A stretch of DNA of 34,942 nt, taken from Rubripirellula sp. Lineage in GTDB: Bacteria > Planctomycetota > Planctomycetia > Pirellulales > Pirellulaceae. The stretch lies in contig JAPKCI010000043.1 of the NCBI GenBank assembly GCA_028823035.1, positions 1 through 34,942 of the forward strand, given 5' to 3'. A program made the position numbers and the translations under genes. The notes beneath the pieces are model-generated. The model was given only the letters and a program-made list of their open reading frames with translations, had not been told where the DNA came from and made no database searches. Shown one piece after another: positions 25,810-33,445 of the stretch. Position 1 is the stretch's first letter, and every line of letters starts with the position of its first letter.

Positions 25810-28506
25810 CTATCGATTTTGAAAAACCTCACTGCGGATCACTCCTAAAACGAGATCACGCAGCCCATAACCTTTCTTGACACATTCCGATGCGATTCGC
25901 TTGACTTCCGCATCATCTCGATAACTCAACTCACGTCCGGTCGCGTAAGCAAGCAACTTTGCTGTAAGTACTTCGGTGAAACGATCCTTGCGGGCGATCA
26001 GGAGTTGCTTGAATTCCTGTTCATCACGAAACGTTTCCCCCGAAACAAGCTTTCCCGAACCATCAACAGGTAGGCCGCGTCCATTGCGTGCCATGTATTG
26101 GGATCGATAGCCACCAATAGGATCGTAAAACTCGAGGGCAAAACCGGCGGGATCAATTCGGCTGTGGCAGTCAGCACAGGCTGCCACGTTGCGATGTTTT
26201 TTCAATTGCTCGCGTACAGTGACGGCTCCCCGCGTATCTGGTTCAAGAGGCTCGACATCTGGCGGCGGAGGTGAAGGAGGAGTCCCCAGGAGGTTTTCCA
26301 AAACCCAGACGCCGCGGACAACCGGCGAAGTTTCGATACCGTTGGCGGTCAGAGTCAATACGCTTCCCTGTCCCAGCAAACCCCCTCGGTGGTGTTGGGG
26401 GCCAAACCCGACCTTGCGAAACCTCTCACCCACAACACCCTCCACACCATAGTGTTTTGCCAGAACGCCATTAAGAAAGCTGTAATCGCTATTCAACAAG
26501 TTCACAAGCGCACCATTTTCCTGAAGCAAGTCCGCGAAAAACAGCCTCGTTTCCTGCTTAAAGAAAGTTTCAAGTCGATCCTTGTAGTAGGTTTCAAAAG
26601 TTTTTGGATCCGGTGGCATTGCACCCAGCGTGTCAATCCGCAACCAATGATCGGTAAAGTGTTCAATGAAGGCGTCAGACTTTGAATCAGTAAGCAGGCG
26701 TTCGGCTTCGTTCGTCAGCTGTTTTCCTGACAAACCGCCCACCGAGGCCGCCGAGGTCAATTTTTCATCCGGCATCGAACTCCAGAGAAAGTAAGACAGT
26801 CGGGTCGCCAACTCATGAGGTTCCAACTTCACGTTCTTCTGCTCGTCTCCTTCATCAAGATAGAGAAAACGAGGTGATGTCAGGATGGCTGCCAAACCAA
26901 GCTTGATCGCCTTTGCGGTCGCGTCCCCAGACTTGATTCGATCACGCATGAAGCTTACGTAGTGTTCGACTTCAGCAGTTTGAACAGGCTGTCGGAACGC
27001 GCGGGCGGCAAACCTGACAACCAAATCCTCGAGGTTGACTTTGGCCGCGTCGGTTTGTTCCCCGAACAATAACTGATGGCTTGCTGGCGGCCATTGCTCA
27101 TGAATAGGACCGCTGATATCCATGGCCCAGATGCGAATTCGTGGACCATGATAGACTTCTGACAACAGCGGGCTGTTTCCATTATTCGCCAGCCTTTCGA
27201 CCAAATCCTGGGCCGCTAAATCCCCAAGTTTCGCAGCATCCAATTCGGTATTGGTAGCGCGAATCACCTCCGGATGATACTTCAAAGCAACTCTGCGGAT
27301 ATTGCCTTTGGAACTGACGCCGTTGGCCCAACTCAGGAACGGAATCGCACCCTTGTAAAGCCAAACCCGTTCGGTGAACCATTCCGGATTCCCGTCGGGC
27401 AAATCCCATACTTTGGCCAGACGACGTTGATCAGCAGCAGTCTTCTCTAACAGTCGTGCTTCGGGAGCAATCCACAGCGCGATCTTCAACGGAGTGTTCC
27501 GATAACGCTCGAACTCAGCATGCTCATAACCGTGATCCTGGCGATTGGCTGCAGCCGCCCTGATCCGAATATTGTACCAACCGTCAGCCGGTACTCCGCC
27601 CTGCTTGACGAATGCTTTGACAAAATTCGGATGGCGTTCGGAGGGTTGCCCATGCCCAATCTCGATGAAATCACCCTCGCCAATTTGATCAGACTCTGAT
27701 CCGGAATTGACGATCAACCGCCATGTGACGGGAGCCCGCTGGTAAGACATCACACCATTGAAGTCTTTGCCTGTATAGGACCAGTCCCGTGTCTCTGGAC
27801 GTGTTCGATCAAAACAGATGGCCTGATCCAAATAGGATTCAGCGACTTCAATGTAGCGCTGCAACTGGTAATCAGACAATGTCAATGCTTCTCCGTTGTT
27901 ATCAAAACCATGCAGTTTTGCATCGGGCGGAAAGTCTCCCGTTGGATCAAAGGATCTAACATCTATACCAAGCAGATCCCGCATAGTACGTACGTATTCA
28001 AAACGATTCAGACGCCGAAGAACCGTTGACGGAGCCTTTTGTTCGTTAGCCTTCCTTTCCAGATAGCTGGTGATCCAATGAATCACCGCCTTGGTTTCTT
28101 TTTCGGATGGCCGATCAACACCTTCCTTGCGTGGAGGCATCTCACCACGATTCAATGCATCCAACGCTTCCTCCAGCAGCTCCGTAGCATCATCATTGAG
28201 CTGCTGACCAGTCGTGAAGATGTCAAGACGGCGTTCTGCTTTTTGCTTTGCTTCTCCATGACAGCGATAACAATGTTGCTGCAGATAACGCTGAACATGT
28301 TGCGGAACACCCGCTTCCGTTGAACCGATTTCATCGACTGACTCAGCGGCAAACGAATGCTGTTGCCACGATGAAGAAGAGCAAATCAGCGTCACAAACA
28401 AAAACAGGATCAGCCCGGGAAGCGTCGAACTACGACAGACCTCCAGCATCTCGAAACTACCAGCGGTGAAATCCACCTGATTGTGAACCAAGCGTTGAAT
28501 TTTCAC
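25810..28506 (-). CDS. DUF1587-DUF1595-DUF1592-DUF1588-DUF1585 cytochrome-type protein
   Basis: 898 residues from GTG 28504-28506, which overlaps the DUF1552 stop by GTGA and so suggests coupling. An alternative ATG at 28449 would put the hydrophobic signal (LPGLILFLFVTLICSSSSW) closer to the N-terminus. A c-heme motif CYRCH lies at residues 79-83. DUF1587 follows (VLRRLNRFEYVRTMRDLLGI), then a galactose-binding-like insert of about residues 240-350, DUF1595 (RFAARAFRQPVQTAEVEHYV), DUF1592 (ATRLSYFLWSSMPDEKL), DUF1588 (HHRGGLLGQGSVLTLTANGI, ACADCHSRIDPAGFALE) and DUF1585 (YRDDAEVKRIASECVKKGYG). This is the standard planctomycete partner of DUF1552. The exported heme protein may carry out redox chemistry; substrate unknown. 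Confidence 0.94.
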   Translation of the reverse strand: MKIQRLVHNQVDFTAGSFEMLEVCRSSTLPGLILFLFVTLICSSSSWQQHSFAAESVDEIGSTEAGVPQHVQRYLQQHCYRCHGEAKQKAERRLDIFTTGQQLNDDATELLEEALDALNRGEMPPRKEGVDRPSEKETKAVIHWITSYLERKANEQKAPSTVLRRLNRFEYVRTMRDLLGIDVRSFDPTGDFPPDAKLHGFDNNGEALTLSDYQLQRYIEVAESYLDQAICFDRTRPETRDWSYTGKDFNGVMSYQRAPVTWRLIVNSGSESDQIGEGDFIEIGHGQPSERHPNFVKAFVKQGGVPADGWYNIRIRAAAANRQDHGYEHAEFERYRNTPLKIALWIAPEARLLEKTAADQRRLAKVWDLPDGNPEWFTERVWLYKGAIPFLSWANGVSSKGNIRRVALKYHPEVIRATNTELDAAKLGDLAAQDLVERLANNGNSPLLSEVYHGPRIRIWAMDISGPIHEQWPPASHQLLFGEQTDAAKVNLEDLVVRFAARAFRQPVQTAEVEHYVSFMRDRIKSGDATAKAIKLGLAAILTSPRFLYLDEGDEQKNVKLEPHELATRLSYFLWSSMPDEKLTSAASVGGLSGKQLTNEAERLLTDSKSDAFIEHFTDHWLRIDTLGAMPPDPKTFETYYKDRLETFFKQETRLFFADLLQENGALVNLLNSDYSFLNGVLAKHYGVEGVVGERFRKVGFGPQHHRGGLLGQGSVLTLTANGIETSPVVRGVWVLENLLGTPPSPPPPDVEPLEPDTRGAVTVREQLKKHRNVAACADCHSRIDPAGFALEFYDPIGGYRSQYMARNGRGLPVDGSGKLVSGETFRDEQEFKQLLIARKDRFTEVLTAKLLAYATGRELSYRDDAEVKRIASECVKKGYGLRDLVLGVIRSEVFQNR

Positions 28507-29792
28507 GCCTTTACCTCCAAGCCATTCAAGGTACTCTTGGCCGTTCCAAAGCGGTCGGTCTGCACGCCAAAACGTTGCAACATGGAAATGAACAGATTCC
28601 CGGCGGGCGTGGCAACTTTATGAGCCTCATCCTTGAAATAGGATTTGTGTTCACCATGGCGAAAACCGCCTCCTGCCAACATCAGCGGCAGGTTTTTGTT
28701 GGAGTGTGAACTGGCATTCCCCATCCCCGAACCAAACAACACCATGCTGTTTTCCAGCAATGACTTGCCGTTGTTTTCCTGCACCGATTTCAAGTGTTCA
28801 AGGAACCGGGCAAATTGGCGTGTGTGGAATTGTTCAATCACGGACAATTCAGTGATGTAATCCGGCACCTTGCCGTGGTGTGTCAACTGGTGATAGCCCC
28901 GACTGATTTTGAAGCCACCATAATTTGCGCCAATATCGGCCAACCCCAAAGTAATCACGCGAGTGGAATCGGTTTCCAACGCCAGTGCCATCAGGTCGTA
29001 ATAGAGAGGAACCCGGTCAACGAAGTCCATGGCGTCGGCAGCATCTGGCACCTCGTAGTCAACGCGTGGCTTTGCTTCATCCAACCATTGGCGCGACTGT
29101 GCCAACCGTCTTTCAACCTCACGAACAGATGTGAAGTAACGATCGATTTTCTGTTTATCCGCAACGCCCACTTTGCGTTGCAGGTAGTCAGCGTCTGTTT
29201 TGACGAGGTCGAGAATACTGACCCTTGCGGCCTGCTTGGCTTTCGTTGCTTGCCGAAGTTTCGGATCCATTGTTTGAAACAACAGCCGGTACAACAGATC
29301 AACCCGAGTGACGGGTGGAATCGACACCCCCGACGAGTTCCACGAGATCTGGTTATTGGGATCATTGCCGCTGGCAATCTGCAATGATGAGTAACGCGTC
29401 GCAGCACCCACGAGTTGGGCAGCTTTTTGATCCACCGAGATATTGGCCTCGGGCATGTTCCGTGAGTGTTTTGACAATACACCTGACAGATAAGCGTGCA
29501 CTCCGCCATGCCCACCCTGTGCTTCCGTCCCATGGTCAAGCCCTGAAAAGACAGTGAAGTCATCACGAAACTTTCTCAATGGCTTCAGACGCTCTGACAA
29601 CTGATAATCCGGCCCGATCGTTTGAGGAAAGAAAAGCTGAGGCACGAAACCAAAATTCAGACCAACACAGACCATCCGCATGGGCGTTTCCGTCGTCGCA
29701 TCAGCCATCGCATCAAGCGCAGGCAGCGCCATGGTGGCACCACCCATTCCCCGCAAAAATGTCCGCCTTTCCATCCGTTTCCTTATTTCCAT
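28503..29792 (-). CDS. DUF1552 protein
   Basis: 429 residues from the ATG at 29792, which has AGGA 6 nt upstream; ATG 29774, just before ERRTFLRGMGG and also with AAGGA upstream, is a close alternative, and a frame to 29840 is less likely. MERRTFLRGMGGATMALPAL is a Tat-like signal with a hydrophobic core. The body has DUF1552 features: FGFVPQLFFPQTIGPDYQLS, FTVFSGLDHGTEAQGGHGG, NISVDQKAAQLVG, RVSILDLVKTDADYLQRKVG, DRYFTSVREVERRLAQSRQW, LALETDSTRVITLGLADIG, NSMVLFGSGMGNASSHSNKN. It is related in fold to DUF1501. The gene is first in a two-gene operon with the DUF1592/DUF1588 protein, with overlapping ends. A partial copy survives as the fossil at 25320-25745, just beyond the partner gene. Confidence 0.94.
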   Translation of the reverse strand: MEIRKRMERRTFLRGMGGATMALPALDAMADATTETPMRMVCVGLNFGFVPQLFFPQTIGPDYQLSERLKPLRKFRDDFTVFSGLDHGTEAQGGHGGVHAYLSGVLSKHSRNMPEANISVDQKAAQLVGAATRYSSLQIASGNDPNNQISWNSSGVSIPPVTRVDLLYRLLFQTMDPKLRQATKAKQAARVSILDLVKTDADYLQRKVGVADKQKIDRYFTSVREVERRLAQSRQWLDEAKPRVDYEVPDAADAMDFVDRVPLYYDLMALALETDSTRVITLGLADIGANYGGFKISRGYHQLTHHGKVPDYITELSVIEQFHTRQFARFLEHLKSVQENNGKSLLENSMVLFGSGMGNASSHSNKNLPLMLAGGGFRHGEHKSYFKDEAHKVATPAGNLFISMLQRFGVQTDRFGTAKSTLNGLEVKA

Positions 29793-29887
29793 CACATTCC
29801 TGCTAATCAGTTTCTGAACAATCACGCGAATTTGATCCACTGCCGAACCTGCCGATAAATCAAGTGACAGGCTCCGTCGATCTTCAC

Positions 29888-30826
29888 CTAAAATAACCGC
29901 ATCACGCCGGACACCGACGTTCTATTCTCTGTTGTCGGTTCGATACCACGTCTCGTTGTACCGTATTCACCCTCTGTGTGCCCCGACAATTCATCCGTTG
30001 CGTCCAAACGAAAGGTGCTGGCAATCAAACCAATCACAGATTTGTCAAAAGTGATCTGCTCCGTGACCATTGGCTTGTTCTTCGCACTCCGTTCCATGCA
30101 TCCAAGAGAAATTAAGTTCCATGCATCCAAGAGGAACTAAGTTCCATGCATCCAAGAGGAACTAAGTTCCATGCGTCCAAGAGGAACTAAGTTCAGCAGA
30201 TAGCTGCGGACTCTGATCCCGGCCGGAACCAGTTTTTCTCCCTGTCGATTTATTCGCTGGTAACAACCAGATGCTGTCAGATCGACACGAAGCTTTGATT
30301 TCAATAATACCTCCTGCCGCTCGGCATATACGACAATTCGGTCATTGTCCTCATACTTGTCGGGTACGAATCCCGGCCCCGGTGCTACAAACTTCATCAA
30401 CCCGGTCGTCTGAAGCACACCGGACGTTACCGGCCGGCCATCCTGAAATCGATCGGTTTCATAAACCACTGATTCAATTTTTACTGACGGTGGCGTTGAT
30501 CGAACCGCATTCCCCGCCTGCAACAGTTGAGTCTGGGCGTCCGCATCCAGCCCAATAGGGCTGACCTCCACTTCACCCTCGAACACACAAACGTCTGTCT
30601 CGCCGTCCATGCCAACGGCAACACCGAACGCAGTCGCCAAGTCCACCACATCAACGGTTAGGGTTTCAACCTCAAATCCAATGGGCGACTCGATGCCCAG
30701 GAAAAATCGGCGAAAGCTCCGGAGGATTGGAATCGGGTGAAACCGGATAGCGAGAGGTCTTCGGAGATCGGGGTGAACGGGTTCCCGCAACGACCGGGCT
30801 AGAATTGAGAGGGATTCATTGGCCAC
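29888..30826 (-). pseudogene. FecR-domain protein gene broken by a tandem array
   Basis: The upstream frame (30826-30137) has IGFEVETLTVDVVDLATAFG with VAVGMDGETDVCVFEGEVEV, the FecR signature, then RSYLLNL and entry into the 25-bp array. Past the array another frame (to 29888) reads MVTEQITFDKSVIGLIASTF and RLDATDELSGHTEGEYG, which matches the tail that normally follows in planctomycete FecR-like proteins. The four-copy array is not a multiple of three in unit length and shifts the frame. The expected N-terminal membrane and anti-sigma-like part before residue 45 is not recognised, so the 5' end is also lost. Intact relatives usually accompany ECF sigma factors; none is near. Confidence 0.8.
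30091..30190. repeat. 25-bp array inside the FecR pseudogene, 4 copies
   Basis: Copies at 30091-30115, 30116-30140, 30141-30165 and 30166-30190, each beginning GTTCCATGCATCC (GCG in copy 4) and ending GGAACTAA (GAAATTAA in copy 1). On the minus strand one unit encodes L-V-P-L-G-x-M-E plus one base. Because 25 is not divisible by three, each copy shifts the frame. Confidence 0.95.
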
Positions 30827-30886
30827 CCCCCCGAATTTACCGACTGTTGTTCATCCGTTGCCCGCGTTACTGCTGAATTCCTCGAT

Positions 30887-32539
30887 CTATTTTTCCCCAG
30901 AAACTGCTCCGGCGACGTTCTCGGCGTGATCGCGCACCCTTGAATAGGCATTCAGAACGGCCAGGTAAGCGACACTGACCGTAGGCGCCATGCTACCCGC
31001 GGACAAGTCACTCAAATGGTTACGTCGCAGTTGCTTGATTTCGCGTCCCAAACGCTTGGACACACTCTCGGTTTTTGTAATGACCCCGGGGTCCCTGGCA
31101 ACCAGAGCGTCATTCACCAAACCAAGGTAGTCCACTGACAGTTGATTCAGGCTTTTGATCCCGGTTTTCTGATTCGCTGTGAACTGTTCACCATCGCGAC
31201 GTAATCGGGTATCAAACTTGTGGATATTGACGATGTAATCGCTAATCGATTCGTACTCGTCGGCCATCCTGAACTGTTGCCGTGCTTCGACAGCGACCGA
31301 ATGGGGAATTTCGTTCGCCAACAAACCAGTAACGTGGCTTGCGATTTCGTCCTGTACTGCGTCGAGCACCTGCTCGCGGTGCAACAACTTATCGGCAAGA
31401 CCTTGTTCAATTTCATTCTGTTCACACAACTCACCAAGCCAGTGCAGCATCTTCGTGCAACCGACCGACATTTTTACAATTTCCTTGCGGGATTGTTCGA
31501 TTGCCAACAGAGGTGTTTCGAGAAGCCGCATGTCCAAATCGGTCAGACGCGGTTTTTCCTTATAACCCTTGGACGGCACAATCCGATTCAACAGTCTGAC
31601 AAAAAACGGCAGGAACGGAAGGAACAGCAGGGTGTTGGCAACATTGAATATCGTATGCGTGGCAGCGATAGCCGCCGTGATATTGGGATACGTTCCATCG
31701 GCTCCCATGATCAAATCATCCGCAAACAAAGTCTTGATCAGCGCGATATACCAATGAAAAACCAAGGTGATCCAGAACACGCCTATTAAGTTGAAAATGA
31801 TATGAAAATAGGCGGCTCTTCTGGCATTCGACGTTGCTCCTAAAGAAGCCAGAAAGGCCGTGATCGTTGTTCCGACATTCTCGCCCAACACCAATGCCGC
31901 TGCGGTATCGTAGCCAATCACACCTTGGGACGCCAAGGAAATCGTGATCCCCAACGTCGCCGAAGATGACTGCACCAAGGTGGTCAGCAAGCATCCAGCC
32001 AAAGCACACTTCAGAACGCCTACGTAAGTGTCAGCAGTGAAAACCTTGAAGGAGCTTTCGAACTGGGGTAAATCTTTGATGAACGCGCAAGCCTCTTTCA
32101 TAAATTCGAGGCCGACGAAAACCATTCCAACACCCAAGAATGCCATCGCCCAGTAACGCCAGCGATCACTCTTGGAAAACAAAAAGAAGAACGTAGCGAT
32201 CCCCAGCAGGGGCATCCCGTACTTGCCTATCTTCAGCACCAAAATCCAACCCGTAATCGTGGTGCCAATGTTTGCACCCATGATCACACCGATTGCCTGC
32301 GACAGTTCCATCACACCGCTATTGACGAAGCCAACCACCATGACGGTCGTGACCGAACTCGACTGAACAACGCTCGTCACCACGATGCCAACGATCGTCG
32401 CCATGATTCGATTGTTTGTCACGAAACTGATCAAACGCCGCAAACCCGAACCAGCAATCGCCTGCATGCCATCGGACATGTGCTTCATGCCAAGCAGGAA
32501 GATGCCCAAACCACCCAACAATCCGAACGACAATTCCAT
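30887..32539 (-). CDS. Na/Pi cotransporter family protein with PhoU-like tail
   Basis: 550 residues from the ATG at 32539 (MELSFGLLGGLGIFLLGMKH), the usual family start; ATG 32614 and the frame to 32728 are possible longer starts without good ribosome sites. The two inverted repeats of the Na/Pi fold carry QSSSVTT (residues 59-65) and QSSSAT (190-195), the signature motifs of NptA/PhoU-linked cotransporters. GANIGTTITGWIL and GENVGTTITAFLASLG are the paired GxNxGTT elements. After about residue 330 a soluble helical domain of about 200 residues resembles PhoU (EYESISDYIVNIHKF). It would import phosphate with sodium. It appears to be a single gene, with the FecR fossil downstream. Confidence 0.93.
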   Translation of the reverse strand: MELSFGLLGGLGIFLLGMKHMSDGMQAIAGSGLRRLISFVTNNRIMATIVGIVVTSVVQSSSVTTVMVVGFVNSGVMELSQAIGVIMGANIGTTITGWILVLKIGKYGMPLLGIATFFFLFSKSDRWRYWAMAFLGVGMVFVGLEFMKEACAFIKDLPQFESSFKVFTADTYVGVLKCALAGCLLTTLVQSSSATLGITISLASQGVIGYDTAAALVLGENVGTTITAFLASLGATSNARRAAYFHIIFNLIGVFWITLVFHWYIALIKTLFADDLIMGADGTYPNITAAIAATHTIFNVANTLLFLPFLPFFVRLLNRIVPSKGYKEKPRLTDLDMRLLETPLLAIEQSRKEIVKMSVGCTKMLHWLGELCEQNEIEQGLADKLLHREQVLDAVQDEIASHVTGLLANEIPHSVAVEARQQFRMADEYESISDYIVNIHKFDTRLRRDGEQFTANQKTGIKSLNQLSVDYLGLVNDALVARDPGVITKTESVSKRLGREIKQLRRNHLSDLSAGSMAPTVSVAYLAVLNAYSRVRDHAENVAGAVSGEK

Positions 32540-33214
32540 TAATGGGTTGTAATCCAAGCTCGCCACCGTAGAAAATACTGGTTTGCAACGTAGCGAGCCT
32601 CCGGGCACGCTCATGTTCACTTTTCGTAATGCAATTGTTAACAAATCAAACGCAAATACGACACACCCCGAGTCCACAAACCACAGTTTTGGCAAAAAAG
32701 TAAAACCTGCAGTCTTGAGGTGACTCATGTGCAGACGGATCAGATTCTCCGAAACACCGATAATGACGAAGTTTCCGAGCTACCCAGGGACCAAACGTGC
32801 GAACCGAGAGTCCCACCCAATAAGTCACAAATTCACGATTTCCAAGGACGAAAATCGGGTAGATGTCCGATCCCCCCTGCCCTCACCCACTCCCTGCGGC
32901 CTTGTGAACCTTGAAGAACGGGTGACACCGAAAAAAACGAACGTCCGGCATCGGCATAATATGCAGTTCAAAGAGATTTGAACCGAACTACCCGTTCGTT
33001 ACAAATTCCTTCCTGTTTCTGTTTCGGTTACATGAGACAGCCGCTTAAAAAAGCACTTTTTCTGATTCCTGATTCCGAATACGCCGACAAAACTGGCCGC
33101 TGTCGGCGTTGGCAACGACCGATATCGTGCAGCACACGCTGGACAACCACGTCGCAAGCGACGTTGATGAACGCCGGAGACCCTGCGAATTCAACGCGAC
33201 GCTAGACGATACGA

Positions 33215-33229
33215 CATTTCCGATCGGAA
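33215..33229 (+). promoter_or_regulatory. Palindrome copy 1, possible operator
   Basis: CATTTCCGATCGGAA contains the perfect 12-bp palindrome TTCCGATCGGAA (33218-33229). The same 15 bases recur in inverted orientation at 33427-33441. Confidence 0.5.
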
Positions 33230-33426
33230 CAAACTGATCCTCGGACGGCAAATACAATCTGCAACACACCAACCGCCATAGGCGTCGAAGAACACAGATT
33301 GTCACCAACTGATACAACGCCTGTTCAAGTATCTCTGCGTAACAAATCAACGCAAAAAGCTTGTGGTTCAATTTCACAACTGCGATAGTTGGATGCAACG
33401 ATTGAACCAGCATCGAAACTTTCATC

Positions 33427-33441
33427 TTCCGATCGGAAATG
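33427..33441 (-). promoter_or_regulatory. Palindrome copy 2, adjoining the beta-propeller gene start
   Basis: TTCCGATCGGAAATG is the inverted form of copy 1. It ends 4 bp before the GTG start, overlapping the Shine-Dalgarno position, so a bound protein or RNA fold here could block translation initiation or transcription. Confidence 0.5.
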
Positions 33442-33445
33442 ACCA

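Larger units (their letters stand above)
32540..33445. other. Divergent spacer of about 900 bp
   Basis: Lies between the divergent Na/Pi cotransporter and beta-propeller genes. It holds the two TTCCGATCGGAA palindromes but no recognised gene. A 182-residue minus frame at 33045-33593 overlaps the start of the beta-propeller gene and shows no family features. Promoters for both flanking genes should lie here, but no convincing consensus was seen. Confidence 0.5.
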
